A stretch of DNA of 49,790 nt from an uncultured Paracoccaceae bacterium (lineage in GTDB: Bacteria; Pseudomonadota; Alphaproteobacteria; Rhodobacterales; Rhodobacteraceae). The stretch covers positions 1 to 49,790 of the forward strand of contig CALKOT010000007.1 in NCBI GenBank assembly GCA_938092015.1. The letters are read 5' to 3'. The position numbers and the translations under genes are program-made. This document shows, piece after piece, positions 35,806 to 45,530 of the stretch. The notes beneath the pieces are model-generated. The model was given only the letters and a program-made list of their open reading frames with translations. It made no database searches and was not told the origin of the DNA. How positions within the stretch are numbered: position 1 is the first letter of the stretch; every line of letters starts with the position of its first letter.

Positions 35806-37190
35806 GCGGCCTCAATGAGTTTCAGGGCGGCATCGCGAAAGGCGTCTCCGCGCGCTTCAAAACTGGGGAACTGGTCGAAACTGGCGCAGGCGGGGGAGAG
35901 GAGGATGACATCACCCTCCTTCGCGTTGGCCGCCGCTTTAGCGATGGCTGCGGAAAGGTCTCCACACGCTTCGAACGGATGATCGCCCAGCTGGAACGCG
36001 AATTCATCGGTCGCTTCGCCGATCAAGTAGGTTTTAGTCACGCGGTCCATCAGTGGCAGCAGCGGCTCAATCCCGCCCGCCTTGGCGACGCCGCCTGCGA
36101 TCCAGTGGATGTTTTCATAGGTCAGCAGCGCCTTTTCGGCGGCGTCGGCGTTAGTCGCCTTGCTGTCATTCACATAGGTGACGCCGTTGGCTTCGCCTAC
36201 ACTCTCCATCCGGTGCGGCAGGCCCGGAAAGCTGATCAGCGCATTCTGGATCAGCTTTGGGCCGAGGTTTACTGCCCGGGCGACGGCCCAGGCGGCGCAG
36301 GCGTTCTGGTGATTGTGCTTGCCCTGCAGGTTCGGCGCCTGACGCATGTCAAAGGCGGCGATCTGCTTGCCTTTCCATTCCGTCAGGTGGTTCTTGTTCA
36401 TGAAGACAGACCGATCATCGCCTTTCATCTTCTGCGTCGTCGCAATCTTTGTCAGCGCGCTTTCGCCCGCTGGATCTTGGGTGGCGGTCGCGAGGAATTG
36501 CCCGAAATCATCATCAACGCCGATAATCGAATGATCCGGCGCGCCAAGTTCGAACAGGCGTCGCTTGGCGGCGAAATACCCGCCCTCTCCGCCATGCCGA
36601 TCCAGATGATCGGGCGACAGGTTCAGGAAGACCGCGATGTCGGGTTGCAACGCGCGGGCAAGGTCAAGCTGGTAGGAACTCAGCTCAAGCACCACAAACT
36701 CGCCATCCGCCACCGGATCAAGGTCAAGCACACCACGCCCGATATTGCCGCCCATCTGGCGAGGCTTGCCACAGGAGGCGAGGATATGGTCGATCAGCGC
36801 GGTTGTCGTCGATTTGCCGTTTGAGCCGGTGATGCAGATCACCTTGACCTCTGCATCTGTCATAGCAAGCGAGCGGAAGAACAGGCTGACATCATTGTCC
36901 ACCAGCGCCCCAGCCCGGCGGGCGGCGGTGATGGCGGGGTGCGATTTTGGGAAAAGATGCGACACGCCGGGTGAGACGACCAGCAGGATCGTATCGGCCC
37001 ACGCCTTGTCCTTGGTCAAGTCCTCAATCGCGAACCCTTCTGCGGCAGCGGCGTTTCGCGCGGCTTCGCCGTCATCCCAGCAGATCGGGATCGCCCCGCC
37101 GGACGCAAGCGAGCGCGCCGCTGCAAGGCCAGACCGGCCAAGCCCCAGCACGCCTACGCGGGCGCATTCGTATCCTCTGACAGTGATCAT
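35802..37190 (-). CDS. murD: UDP-N-acetylmuramoylalanine--D-glutamate ligase MurD
   Basis: The 462-residue Mur ligase adds D-Glu to UDP-MurNAc-L-Ala. It has the Rossmann-like N-terminal motif GVLGLGRSGLAAA, the P-loop ITGSNGKSTTT (residues 120-130) and LNLSPDHLDRH in the central domain. It also has NDSKATNADA and LLSPACASFDQF in the C-terminal domain; the last is a clear MurD hallmark. ATG 37190 (MITVRGYE) was chosen; it overlaps the stop of a tiny upstream frame (37187-37249). The stop overlaps ftsW. Confidence 0.95.
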   Translation of the reverse strand: MITVRGYECARVGVLGLGRSGLAAARSLASGGAIPICWDDGEAARNAAAAEGFAIEDLTKDKAWADTILLVVSPGVSHLFPKSHPAITAARRAGALVDNDVSLFFRSLAMTDAEVKVICITGSNGKSTTTALIDHILASCGKPRQMGGNIGRGVLDLDPVADGEFVVLELSSYQLDLARALQPDIAVFLNLSPDHLDRHGGEGGYFAAKRRLFELGAPDHSIIGVDDDFGQFLATATQDPAGESALTKIATTQKMKGDDRSVFMNKNHLTEWKGKQIAAFDMRQAPNLQGKHNHQNACAAWAVARAVNLGPKLIQNALISFPGLPHRMESVGEANGVTYVNDSKATNADAAEKALLTYENIHWIAGGVAKAGGIEPLLPLMDRVTKTYLIGEATDEFAFQLGDHPFEACGDLSAAIAKAAANAKEGDVILLSPACASFDQFPSFEARGDAFRDAALKLIEAA

Positions 37191-37344
37191 GCCCCGGTCC
37201 CCGCATAGGGGGCCGCGCACAGGACCGTCGCCTGTTTCGCCTTAGTCATGGTCGGACTTTCTGCTCTGCCCGTTTTTATCTTTTGCCGTCATGATCGCTC
37301 TTTGTGGCGGGATTGTTACGACGGTTCTGAAAGTACTCTAACCG

Positions 37345-38433
37345 CTATCGCAGTTTCAGTGAAGCTAATCCGATCAGGGCCAGAATAACGGCGATGATCC
37401 AGAAGCGGATGACGACCGTAGGCTCCCTCCAACCCTTTTGTTCAAAATGGTGATGGATCGGCGCCATGCGGAAGACGCGCTTGCCGGTCAGCTTGAAACT
37501 GGCGACCTGGACGATGACGCTGACCGCCTCTAGCACGAACAGCCCGCCAATGACGGCCCAGATGATTTCATGCTTGGTGGCGACAGCTATGGCGCCCAGT
37601 GCGCCGCCCAGCGACAGCGATCCCGTATCGCCCATGAAGACCATGGCCGGCGGAGCGTTGTACCAGAGGAACCCGAGACCAGCGCCGATCAGCGCAGCGC
37701 AGAACACGGCGATCTCACCTGTGCCAGGGATGTAATGAAGTTGCAGGTATTCGGTAAAGTCAGTGCGGCCCGCAACATAGGCGATGACACCCAGCGACCC
37801 GCCCGCGATCATCACCGGCATGATCGCGAGGCCATCCAAACCATCGGTCAGGTTCACCGCATTGGCGGAACCGACGATGACGAACATCGCAAACGGGATG
37901 AATATGACACCCAGCGGGATCAGCGCGTCTTTCAGCACCGGCATCGCAAGCTGGTTCTGCAGCGCCTCCGGCTGCAACCATGTCGCCCAATAGGCGGCGA
38001 TGCCCGCAATGACAAAGCCAATGCCAAGGCGCACTTTGCCTGAAACACCAGCATGGCAGTACTTTTTCACCTTGGCGTAGTCGTCCGCAAAGCCAATCGC
38101 GCCAAAACTGAGCGTTACAAACAAGACAAGTAGGACAAACCCGTTATCCATCCGCCCCCAAAGGACGGTCGAGATCATCAGTGCGGCAAGGATCAAGACG
38201 CCGCCCATCGTGGGCGTGCCCTTTTTCTCTATCAGATGAGATTGAGGCCCGTCTTCGCGGATCGGCTGGCCCTTGCCCTGCATCGCCCGAAGTCGGTCAA
38301 TGATCGGTTTGCCGAAGATAAACGCGAACATCAAAGCAGTGAAAAACGCGCCACCGGCGCGAAAGGTAATATAGCGAAACAGGTTAAACACATCGCCGCC
38401 ATCGGACAGCGGCACAAACAATTCATAAAGCAT
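37345..38433 (-). CDS. mraY: Phospho-N-acetylmuramoyl-pentapeptide transferase MraY
   Basis: The 362-residue ten-helix membrane enzyme makes lipid I from UDP-MurNAc-pentapeptide and undecaprenyl phosphate. The Mg2+ site GFADDYAKV (Asp117-Asp118), [26 protein letters not shown] and the HHH motif in [13 protein letters not shown] are all present. It begins one base after the murF stop. About 155 bp separate it from murD, an unusually large gap for this operon. Confidence 0.97.
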   Translation of the reverse strand: MLYELFVPLSDGGDVFNLFRYITFRAGGAFFTALMFAFIFGKPIIDRLRAMQGKGQPIREDGPQSHLIEKKGTPTMGGVLILAALMISTVLWGRMDNGFVLLVLFVTLSFGAIGFADDYAKVKKYCHAGVSGKVRLGIGFVIAGIAAYWATWLQPEALQNQLAMPVLKDALIPLGVIFIPFAMFVIVGSANAVNLTDGLDGLAIMPVMIAGGSLGVIAYVAGRTDFTEYLQLHYIPGTGEIAVFCAALIGAGLGFLWYNAPPAMVFMGDTGSLSLGGALGAIAVATKHEIIWAVIGGLFVLEAVSVIVQVASFKLTGKRVFRMAPIHHHFEQKGWREPTVVIRFWIIAVILALIGLASLKLR

Positions 38434-39888
38434 CTAGTCTGCCCCTTCTGTCACATCGATCCGCTCAGCTGCGCCAATTTTGCGAATGGCCTCCACCACC
38501 ACCGCCATGCGCGACCCGAGCGAGCCTTTGACCATCGCCACGTCGCCCGCATCTAGCGCACGGCGGGCATGGGCGGCAAGTTCAGTCGAGTTTTCAAACC
38601 ATTCGCCACGTTTCGCCATTGGCAGCGCATCGTGCAGCGACTTCATCAGTGAGCCGCAACTGTGGATCTGATCAATCTCAGCCAGCTCGTCCGCCTCAGC
38701 GATGGCGGCGTGCATGGCGTGCTCTTCTGGGCCAAGTTCCAGCATGTCACCCAAAAACGCGATGCGGCGGCCTTTGGTAATGCGGCCAACACCGTCGATG
38801 GCGGGGGCCGCGCCCAGCACCTCTAACGCCGCGCGTGCGGAAGTTGGGTTAGCGTTATAACTTTCGTCGATCAGCTCAACATGCCCGTCGGTCCCACCAG
38901 CGCCCAAAGCGACGCGCCACCGACTGCCGCGGCCTTCCGGGGTCGTCCAAGTGGACAACGCCAACGTCGCGCGGCCCAGATCCGCGCCGATGGCGTCTAC
39001 GGCGGCAAGCGCTGACAGCGCGTTCATCGCCAGATGGCGACCAGGCGCGCCGATCTTGAACATCAGCTCACGCCCATGCAGCGACGCTTTGACGACTGTG
39101 GACCGATCCACAACGCGCACATTTGTCAGGCGCACATCGGCATCATCAGCCGCGCCGAATGAGATCACTTTTTGGCCACGCGTCCGCGCAACATCGCGTA
39201 GGCGGGCGAAATGGGGGATATCTCGGTTCAGGATCGCTGCACCACCTGGCTGCAAGCCCTGCAGGATTTCGGACTTCGCATAAGCAATGTCAGTTTCAGA
39301 TCCAAACGCCGCCATATGAACCGGTGCAATGGTCGTGATGATCGCCGCATCCGGTCGCGTCAGGCGCGACAGCGGTGCAATCTCATCCCGGTGGTTCATG
39401 CCCATCTCAATCGCCGCATATTTCGTGGCGGCGGGCATCCGCGCCAGCGTCAGCGGCACACCCCAGTGATTATTGAAACTTTTTTCTGGTGCGTGTGTGG
39501 CGCCGGACGGCGAAAGACATGCGCGCAGCATTTCCTTGACGCCAGTTTTGCCGACAGAACCGGTGACGCCAACAATCTTGGCGTTAGTCCGGGCGCGCGC
39601 TTCGGCGCCCAAATGCTCCAACGCCTCAAGTACATCAGGGACAATCAGCAGCGGCTTGTCATCGCCAACACCGTCCGGGCGCCGTTCAACCAGCGCCGCA
39701 CAAGCGCCGGTCTCAAACGCGGTCGCTACAAATTCGTGACCATCGCGCACATCTTTCAACGCGACGAACAAATCGCCTTTTCCCAGTGAGCGGCTGTCGA
39801 TGGAGACGCCATTTGCGGACCAAGGCGCGTCAGACACACCACCAGTGGCGACGTCCGCCGCCTCAGAGGTCCACAAAGTCTCAGCCAT
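38434..39888 (-). CDS. murF: UDP-MurNAc-tripeptide--D-alanyl-D-alanine ligase MurF
   Basis: The predicted 484-residue Mur ligase adds the D-Ala-D-Ala made by Ddl. It has the N-terminal SIDSRSLGKGDLFVAL motif, the P-loop GVTGSVGKTGVKEML (residues ~107-121), NNHWGVPLTLARMP and LIDESYNANPTSARAAL, all typical of MurF. ATG 39888 was chosen because it fits the family start and overlaps the murE stop by 8 bp; the longer frame runs well into murE. Confidence 0.95.
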   Translation of the reverse strand: MAETLWTSEAADVATGGVSDAPWSANGVSIDSRSLGKGDLFVALKDVRDGHEFVATAFETGACAALVERRPDGVGDDKPLLIVPDVLEALEHLGAEARARTNAKIVGVTGSVGKTGVKEMLRACLSPSGATHAPEKSFNNHWGVPLTLARMPAATKYAAIEMGMNHRDEIAPLSRLTRPDAAIITTIAPVHMAAFGSETDIAYAKSEILQGLQPGGAAILNRDIPHFARLRDVARTRGQKVISFGAADDADVRLTNVRVVDRSTVVKASLHGRELMFKIGAPGRHLAMNALSALAAVDAIGADLGRATLALSTWTTPEGRGSRWRVALGAGGTDGHVELIDESYNANPTSARAALEVLGAAPAIDGVGRITKGRRIAFLGDMLELGPEEHAMHAAIAEADELAEIDQIHSCGSLMKSLHDALPMAKRGEWFENSTELAAHARRALDAGDVAMVKGSLGSRMAVVVEAIRKIGAAERIDVTEGAD

Positions 39889-41389
39889 CAAGTTCGTCCC
39901 CTTCCAGCGCCAAGACCGCAGCCCGCGCCTGTTCTGCATCGTCAAAGGGAATCGTCTCGGCCCCCACGATCTGGCCAGTCTCATGCCCCTTTCCGGCGAT
40001 CAATAGCCGATCATCGGGCGATAATGCGTCCACTCCGGTCAAAATCGCCTCAACCCGATCGCCAATTTCGACGCCATTCGGACAGGCGCCCATGATCGCG
40101 GCCCTGATCAGCGCAGGATCTTCGGTTCGTGGATTGTCATCTGTGACGATCACGGCGTCAGCGCCAGACGCCGCCGCTGCGCCCATCATCGGGCGTTTGC
40201 CCGGATCACGGTCGCCGCCTGCGCCAAAGACACAAAGCAAACGCCCGGGGGTGTGTAGTCGCAGCGCCGCCAGCGCTGTCGCAAGGCCATCCGGCGTATG
40301 CGAATAATCGACGTAGATGCCGGCGCCATTTGCACGGCTCGCGACATGCTCCATCCGTCCCCGCACGCCGCCAAGGGCGGGCAGCGAAGCAAATACCTGA
40401 GCCGGGCTTTCGCCAACACCCATCGCAAGGGCGGCGGCCGCCATGACGTTCAGGCCCTGAAAGCCGCCAATCAGATCGAGGCGAACCGATATCGGATCGC
40501 CCAACCACGTCAGGTCCAACTCCTGCCCCTCAGCATCGAACCGGGCATCCCAAAGGCGCAGGCCCCGGTCGCAGATCGGATCACGGCCAAATGGGATGAC
40601 GTTCAGGCCAGATGCGAGCGCGACGTCTTTTGCACGCTCAAAGCTGAGATCATCCGCGTTCAGAACTGCAGGCGCGCCTTCGGGCGACAGGTCAGCGAAA
40701 AGGCGCATCTTTGCGTCGAGGTATTCCTCTGGCGTTGCATGATAGTCGAGATGATCGCGCGTAATGTTGGTAAACGCCGCCCCTGCAAGATGAACGCCAT
40801 CAAGCCGATGCTGGGCAAGACCGTGGCTGGACGCCTCCATCGCCGCATGTGTGACACCTTCGCCCGCCAACTCATCCAGCAGGCGATGCAGCGTAATGGG
40901 CTCTGGCGTCGTGTGGCTTAGCGGCGCACGAATGGCGCCTTCGACGCCAGTGGTGCCAAAGTTGACGGCCCGGCGCCCACAAGCGGTGAAAATCTGCCGC
41001 ACGAAACTGGCGACCGAGGTTTTACCGTTGGTGCCCGTGACCGCCACGATGGTCTGCGGCTGGCCGGGATAAAACCGCGCCGCCGCCTGCGCCAGCAACG
41101 CACGGGGATTTTCGCTGATCAGGAATGGGATCGGGAAGCCGCCAATCGCAGCTTTGGCTGTTGCCGCGCCCTCTTCAGTTGCGACAATCGCCGAAGCGCC
41201 CAGGCGGACGGCAAACTGGGCAAACTCCGCCCCATCCAGCGCCTCGCCTTTGATTGCGAAGAAAACAAAGCCTTCCTTGGTTTCGCGACTATCGACGCAC
41301 AGGCCGGTGATTTCAGCATCCACATCCGGCGACGGGCCAAAATGGCTGAGATCGCCGAGGCCGAGGGTCGCCAGAGTGTGCTTCATCAT
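39881..41389 (-). CDS. murE: UDP-MurNAc-L-Ala-D-Glu--meso-diaminopimelate ligase MurE
   Basis: The 502-residue Mur ligase adds the third stem residue. The P-loop is AVTGTNGKTSVASF (residues ~116-129), and FTNITRDHLDYH and VDYSHTPDGLA are present. The DNPR motif at 418-421 is the known determinant for meso-diaminopimelate rather than lysine, as expected for a Gram-negative. ATG 41389 overlaps the ftsI stop (ATGATG/TGA). Confidence 0.96.
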   Translation of the reverse strand: MMKHTLATLGLGDLSHFGPSPDVDAEITGLCVDSRETKEGFVFFAIKGEALDGAEFAQFAVRLGASAIVATEEGAATAKAAIGGFPIPFLISENPRALLAQAAARFYPGQPQTIVAVTGTNGKTSVASFVRQIFTACGRRAVNFGTTGVEGAIRAPLSHTTPEPITLHRLLDELAGEGVTHAAMEASSHGLAQHRLDGVHLAGAAFTNITRDHLDYHATPEEYLDAKMRLFADLSPEGAPAVLNADDLSFERAKDVALASGLNVIPFGRDPICDRGLRLWDARFDAEGQELDLTWLGDPISVRLDLIGGFQGLNVMAAAALAMGVGESPAQVFASLPALGGVRGRMEHVASRANGAGIYVDYSHTPDGLATALAALRLHTPGRLLCVFGAGGDRDPGKRPMMGAAAASGADAVIVTDDNPRTEDPALIRAAIMGACPNGVEIGDRVEAILTGVDALSPDDRLLIAGKGHETGQIVGAETIPFDDAEQARAAVLALEGDELDG

Positions 41390-43188
41390 TGGCTCCTCGC
41401 CTCAACCAGGTTCTTTGCTTTTGGCTTGATCTCTGGCTTCGGCCGCATCCCCAGAATGGGCGCCAGATGCCGGATTGCGACGCCGGTTACCGGCGCAGCG
41501 GTCCAGCCTGCAGTTCTCAACGCTTTGCCATTCACGTATTCCACAGGTTCATCCAGCGTTATGATCAAGACGTATTTCGGGTTGGAAGTGGGAAAGACTG
41601 AGGCGAAAGTGCCAATTGTTTTATCACGGTGATAACCGCCCGGTTTCGGCTTGTCCGCCGTGCCGGTTTTGCCGCCAACTTCATAACCGGGCACATTCGC
41701 CTTGCGGCCCATTCCTTCGGCGACAATCGCGCGCAAAAGTTCGCGCATGGCGACCGATGTCTCGGTTGAGATTACGCGATCCGCTTCGGTCGGCGCAGGG
41801 GCGTCTTTGCGCAAGGTCGGGTTCACCTTGAACCCGCCATTCACCATCGCAGCATAGCCAGCTGCAAGATGCAGCGGCGTGGCGGCAAGGCCGTGCCCGA
41901 AGGAAATTGTCATCGTCTGCAAACGACCCCAGTTGCGGGGCAGGATAGGATGGCCAAGGCGGCTTTCAGCGATTTCCAGTGACGTCGCCTTCAGAAACCC
42001 AAGGTCGCCCAGAAACGACTTTTGCGCATCGGGACCAATCGCAAGGGCAAGGCGCGATGTGCCAGTGTTTGAGCTTTCGATGATCACATCACGCAGGCTC
42101 ATCCGCGGCGGCATGCGGTGAAAATCACGAATTTTGTGGCCGCCCATCACGATCGGCCCGGTCGTATCAACCATTGTATCAAGACGCGCGACGCCCTGAT
42201 CCAGCGCTTGCGCCGCGAGGAACAGCTTGAACGTCGATCCCAACTCAAACACGCCTTCGGCGGCCCGGTTCATCATCGGGCGCACCGCTTTCACTTCATC
42301 AGCATTTGCATCAGGGCGGAAGTTTGGATCAAAATCAGGCAACGAAACCAATGAGATAACTTCGCCATTTCGCACATCCATCAGAACAGCGACGCCTGCC
42401 TTGGCGCGATATCGTTTCAGCGCCTCATCCATGATCCGGGTCAACGCGGTCTGCGCCGTCAGGTCGATGGACAGGGCCAGCGGCTCAGCCACCTTATGCG
42501 GATCGCGCAGTTCTTCGTCCAACGCACGTTCAACACCTGACCGGCCGGCTAGCGTTGCGTGAAAGACAGTTTCTTCCTCAACTTTGTAGCCGCCCAAGAT
42601 ATGCGCACCCATGCGACCTGCCGGGTAAACGCGGGTTTCGCGTTCGCCGAAATGCACGCCAGGAATGCCAAGGTCGTGCACCTTTTGCCGCTCAACCGGG
42701 GTGGCTGGGCGCTTGACCCAGATCAAACCTTTGCGTTTGGAAAGCAGTTTGAGCTGTTCTTCCTTATCCACGCCATCGATTGTCTGCGCCAACATCTTCG
42801 CAGCCCATTTGGGGTCGACGCCAGCCGCCTTCAGTTCTCGTGGGTGGGCGTAGATCGCGTGGACGGGCAGATCGACTGCCAGCAAGCGCCCGCGCCGGTC
42901 AACGATGGCCCGGCGGCCAGAGGCGAGGGTTTCAGTCTGATCACCCCGTGATATCCGCGGCTCCGACGGCTCAGACGCTGCAAGGATCGCCATTTTACCG
43001 CCCAGCGCACCAAAGCAGGCGAGAAAAACGGCGCTGATCAGCACCAGCCGAAACTGCGCCCGGTCACCCAGCAGCTTGCGCCGGTCGGCCATCTTTTTGC
43101 GCCGCCGATCAGCACGATCCGCCAAAACCTCTTCTGCGCCCGCCTCTTCGGCCAGCACCCGGATCAGATCATCGTCGCGATCAGTCAT
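41386..43188 (-). CDS. ftsI: Septal transpeptidase FtsI (PBP3)
   Basis: The 600-residue class B penicillin-binding protein cross-links septal peptidoglycan. It has a long, charged cytoplasmic N-terminus (residues 1-46), one membrane helix (~47-66), a PBP dimerisation domain and the transpeptidase domain. The catalytic motifs are STFK (318-321, nucleophile Ser318), SSN (372-374) and KTGT (507-510). The start overlaps the ftsL stop (ATGA). Confidence 0.96.
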   Translation of the reverse strand: MTDRDDDLIRVLAEEAGAEEVLADRADRRRKKMADRRKLLGDRAQFRLVLISAVFLACFGALGGKMAILAASEPSEPRISRGDQTETLASGRRAIVDRRGRLLAVDLPVHAIYAHPRELKAAGVDPKWAAKMLAQTIDGVDKEEQLKLLSKRKGLIWVKRPATPVERQKVHDLGIPGVHFGERETRVYPAGRMGAHILGGYKVEEETVFHATLAGRSGVERALDEELRDPHKVAEPLALSIDLTAQTALTRIMDEALKRYRAKAGVAVLMDVRNGEVISLVSLPDFDPNFRPDANADEVKAVRPMMNRAAEGVFELGSTFKLFLAAQALDQGVARLDTMVDTTGPIVMGGHKIRDFHRMPPRMSLRDVIIESSNTGTSRLALAIGPDAQKSFLGDLGFLKATSLEIAESRLGHPILPRNWGRLQTMTISFGHGLAATPLHLAAGYAAMVNGGFKVNPTLRKDAPAPTEADRVISTETSVAMRELLRAIVAEGMGRKANVPGYEVGGKTGTADKPKPGGYHRDKTIGTFASVFPTSNPKYVLIITLDEPVEYVNGKALRTAGWTAAPVTGVAIRHLAPILGMRPKPEIKPKAKNLVEARSQ

Positions 43189-43580
43189 CGGTTGCGCACC
43201 CCAACAGGGCGCGGCATCGGCGCGGGAGAGGCGCCAAGGCGCGGCGTCAGATCGTCGAGACCGATGATTGCAACAGGTTCCATCCCGTCATCTGGCTGGG
43301 GTGGGTCAATCTCATAAAGTTCAGCAAACCGTTCAGGAATCATCGGCTTCAGTCCAAGCCGTGAAACATTCTGTGCGACCAGCATTTCCAATCGTTCAGG
43401 CGCGTTCAGATAGGCCCAGTCGGCACGTAGAACCGCGATGGCCTGACGTTCACGGCCAATCTCGCGGCGCAGCTTTTCGGCGACCTCAAGCTTGTCCTGC
43501 GTCTTGTAGGTGACCGAATAGGACCAGTAGGCCGCCACGACGACCATGAAGATCGAAAAGAGGTAAATGACGCCCCGCAT
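43185..43580 (-). CDS. ftsL: Cell division protein FtsL
   Basis: The 131-residue bitopic protein has a membrane helix at the very N-terminus (GVIYLFSIFMVVVAAYWSY) followed by a coiled-coil stretch (LEVAEKLRREIGRERQAIAVL), and ALNAPERLEMLV-like spacing is seen in YLNAPERLEMLV. Small size, topology and position between rsmH and ftsI identify it. ATG 43580 lies one base after the rsmH stop with GAGGA upstream. It works with FtsB and FtsQ to activate FtsWI. Confidence 0.9.
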   Translation of the reverse strand: MRGVIYLFSIFMVVVAAYWSYSVTYKTQDKLEVAEKLRREIGRERQAIAVLRADWAYLNAPERLEMLVAQNVSRLGLKPMIPERFAELYEIDPPQPDDGMEPVAIIGLDDLTPRLGASPAPMPRPVGVRNR

Positions 43581-43581
43581 C

Positions 43582-44595
43582 TCAGCGTCCTCTCTGTTCT
43601 GGCGGCACTGGCAGGCCAATGTCTTTGGCTGTCAGCGCAAGCGCAGGTGCATCCGTCCGGCGCCCTGCGCGCAGACGTGCGGATCGGGCGCGGGGGTTCA
43701 CGTCCAGCTCATCCTTTACGGCCCTGATCGCCTTGTTGGTCATGATCTCAAAACTTGGAACATCTTCGGTCGCCAGCGGCTGATGGCGCGATCCGCGCGC
43801 CGCTTTGCCGCCGCGTTTCTGGAAAAACCGTTTGGCGATGCGGTCTTCGAGCGAATGAAAGGTCACAACAACCAGAACGCCGTCTTCGGCCAACAGGGTT
43901 TCCGCCGCCGCCAAGCCCCGCGCCAGTTCGCCAAGTTCATCATTCACCGCGATACGCAGCGCCTGAAACACCCGCGTTGCTGAATGTGGCTGGCCGGGTT
44001 TCGGGCGGGGCAGCTGACGTTCGATGATCTCAGCCAGTGCAAGCGTCGTGTCGATCCGCGTCTCAGCCCGCGCCGCCACGATGGCCTTGGCGATCCGACG
44101 AGAGGCGCGTTCTTCGCCATAGATAAAGAAGATATCCGCCAGTTGCGCCTGTGTTGCATTGTTGACGATGTCAGCGGCGGACGGGCCAGACTGGCTCATC
44201 CGCATATCCAATGGGCCGTCCTTCTGAAACGAAAACCCCCTGCCCGGCTGATCAATCTGCATGGAAGAGACGCCAATATCGAACACGACGCCCGCCAAAG
44301 GCGTCTCAACCAGTTCCTCAAGATCGCCAAACCGACCTTCGACGATATCCAGTCGTCCGCCGAACGCATCGGACCATGTCAGGCCGCGCGCAATCGCCTC
44401 TGGATCGCGATCAACCGCGATAACGCGGTCCGCGCCATGGTCCAGAATTCCGGTTGTGTAACCGCCGGCGCCAAAGGTCGCATCCAGATAGACGCCGCCA
44501 CGCGCAGGTGACAGCGCCTCAATCACTTCAGCCAACAGCACCGGCGCATGCAATGCGCGGGCCTTGGCCAGCGCCGCATCCGCCGCAGCCAACAT
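43582..44595 (-). CDS. rsmH: 16S rRNA (cytosine(1402)-N(4))-methyltransferase RsmH (MraW)
   Basis: The 337-residue SAM-dependent methyltransferase modifies N4 of C1402 in 16S rRNA. The SAM loop is [15 protein letters not shown] (residues 37-51) and the typical [23 protein letters not shown] and GRGFSF segments follow. [15 protein letters not shown] is near the end. All are RsmH-specific. ATG 44595 overlaps the mraZ stop by one base (TGATG). Confidence 0.96.
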   Translation of the reverse strand: MLAAADAALAKARALHAPVLLAEVIEALSPARGGVYLDATFGAGGYTTGILDHGADRVIAVDRDPEAIARGLTWSDAFGGRLDIVEGRFGDLEELVETPLAGVVFDIGVSSMQIDQPGRGFSFQKDGPLDMRMSQSGPSAADIVNNATQAQLADIFFIYGEERASRRIAKAIVAARAETRIDTTLALAEIIERQLPRPKPGQPHSATRVFQALRIAVNDELGELARGLAAAETLLAEDGVLVVVTFHSLEDRIAKRFFQKRGGKAARGSRHQPLATEDVPSFEIMTNKAIRAVKDELDVNPRARSARLRAGRRTDAPALALTAKDIGLPVPPEQRGR

Positions 44596-45050
44596 CAGGA
44601 AGACCCCCAGGGCATCTTGTCGAAATTGGCTTCAGCCGTGGCGCGCATATCAGATTGCAGCGCATAATAATTCTCTGGCTTCCAAATCTGGAAGGTGCGG
44701 ATGCGGCCCACAAATATAGCCTCACCCTCAATACCCGCTGCTTCGCGCAGAAGCGCGGGCAAGACGATGCGCCCAGTTTCATCCAGCGGCATTGACGAGG
44801 TGCGTGAAATCATCAGATCAGCCAGCGCTTCGAATGCAGGATCGGTTGGCTGCATCTGCTCTAGCGCTTCAGCTGTCTTCTCGAAATAGGCCGCGCCGAA
44901 CCCTTCGATGGCGGGCTTACCCTGAACTTCGGGGCGCAGGTACAATGCGGGTGAACCTTCTGCAGCCAGCACTTTACGAAAAGGCGCGGGGATCGAAACC
45001 CGGCCCTTCGCATCGACCTTGTTGGTCGCGCTGGAAGAGAAATACTTCAT
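44595..45050 (-). CDS. mraZ: Transcriptional regulator MraZ
   Basis: The 151-residue protein has two SpoVT/AbrB-like repeats. The first has [17 protein letters not shown] and the second [17 protein letters not shown]; each holds the DxxGR motif of MraZ. MraZ forms rings and represses its own dcw operon by binding short repeated boxes upstream. Such boxes are present here about 390 bases upstream (45440-45483), so autoregulation is likely. It is the first gene of the dcw cluster. Confidence 0.95.
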   Translation of the reverse strand: MKYFSSSATNKVDAKGRVSIPAPFRKVLAAEGSPALYLRPEVQGKPAIEGFGAAYFEKTAEALEQMQPTDPAFEALADLMISRTSSMPLDETGRIVLPALLREAAGIEGEAIFVGRIRTFQIWKPENYYALQSDMRATAEANFDKMPWGSS

Positions 45051-45439
45051 CTAACCACTTGCCCCTGCCGGGCCCCTCCTGCTGCTCGCGCATGTGCGCG
45101 AAATGGTACGGGGCGCGCACCCTGCCCGATGCGCGCCCCGTGGACAGTCCCTCGGCGTTTCTAACTGCGCCTATGCTTGCGCCGCATTTTGCGGTCTCTA
45201 GCCTCACAGCAACGCCCCGGCGGCCTGTATGAACCTGCTCTTTTATCGTTATGAGCCGGGAACTCGCTGCTGGAATTGCGGATAGCATGGGATTTTATGG
45301 GAAACAAGTACAAATTCATGGTACTCACTCTGAGATACCTTAATTCCCATCGAACTAACAAGACGAAAAGGGCTTTTTTCTATCTGTTTTGACGATTTAT
45401 TCTCTTTATGTTCTAATAATGTTCTCATTTTCGAAGAAA
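45051..45439 (-). promoter_or_regulatory. Long structured 5' leader of the dcw operon
   Basis: No gene is present in these roughly 390 bases. The distal half is AT-rich and the proximal half GC-rich with three perfect hairpins: CCGCA-TTT-TGCGG (45182-45194), a 10-bp stem of GGGGCGCGCA with TGCGCGCCCC (45110-45139) and a 7-bp stem TCGCGCA/TGCGCGA (45086-45101). The last two lie just before the mraZ ribosome-binding site. In Rhodobacter sphaeroides the dcw cluster is known to have an unusually long leader that yields the abundant sRNA UpsM. This region is in the same place and may be its counterpart, but I see no clear intrinsic terminator within it. Confidence 0.55.
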
Positions 45440-45483
45440 CCCAGAATTTCCCATTCTGTCCCAGATCAGACCAGATCAAACCA
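45440..45483 (-). promoter_or_regulatory. MraZ operator: phased TGGG boxes
   Basis: On the minus strand TGGG occurs at 45463-45460, 45453-45450 and 45443-45440, exactly 10 bases apart. TGGT at 45483-45480 and 45473-45470 extends the same phase upstream. Three TGGGN boxes at a 10-bp period are the known E. coli MraZ binding site. The mraZ gene is the next gene downstream. No confident -35/-10 pair was picked. Confidence 0.75.
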
Positions 45484-45530
45484 CCTGGAACCCACTTTAA
45501 GAGGGCCGGATCAATAGAATCGGGCGTGTT

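Noticed and set aside
35979-36824. 281-codon frame opposite murD
   Set aside because: Antisense shadow in a strongly conserved gene; the murD motifs on the other strand are unambiguous.
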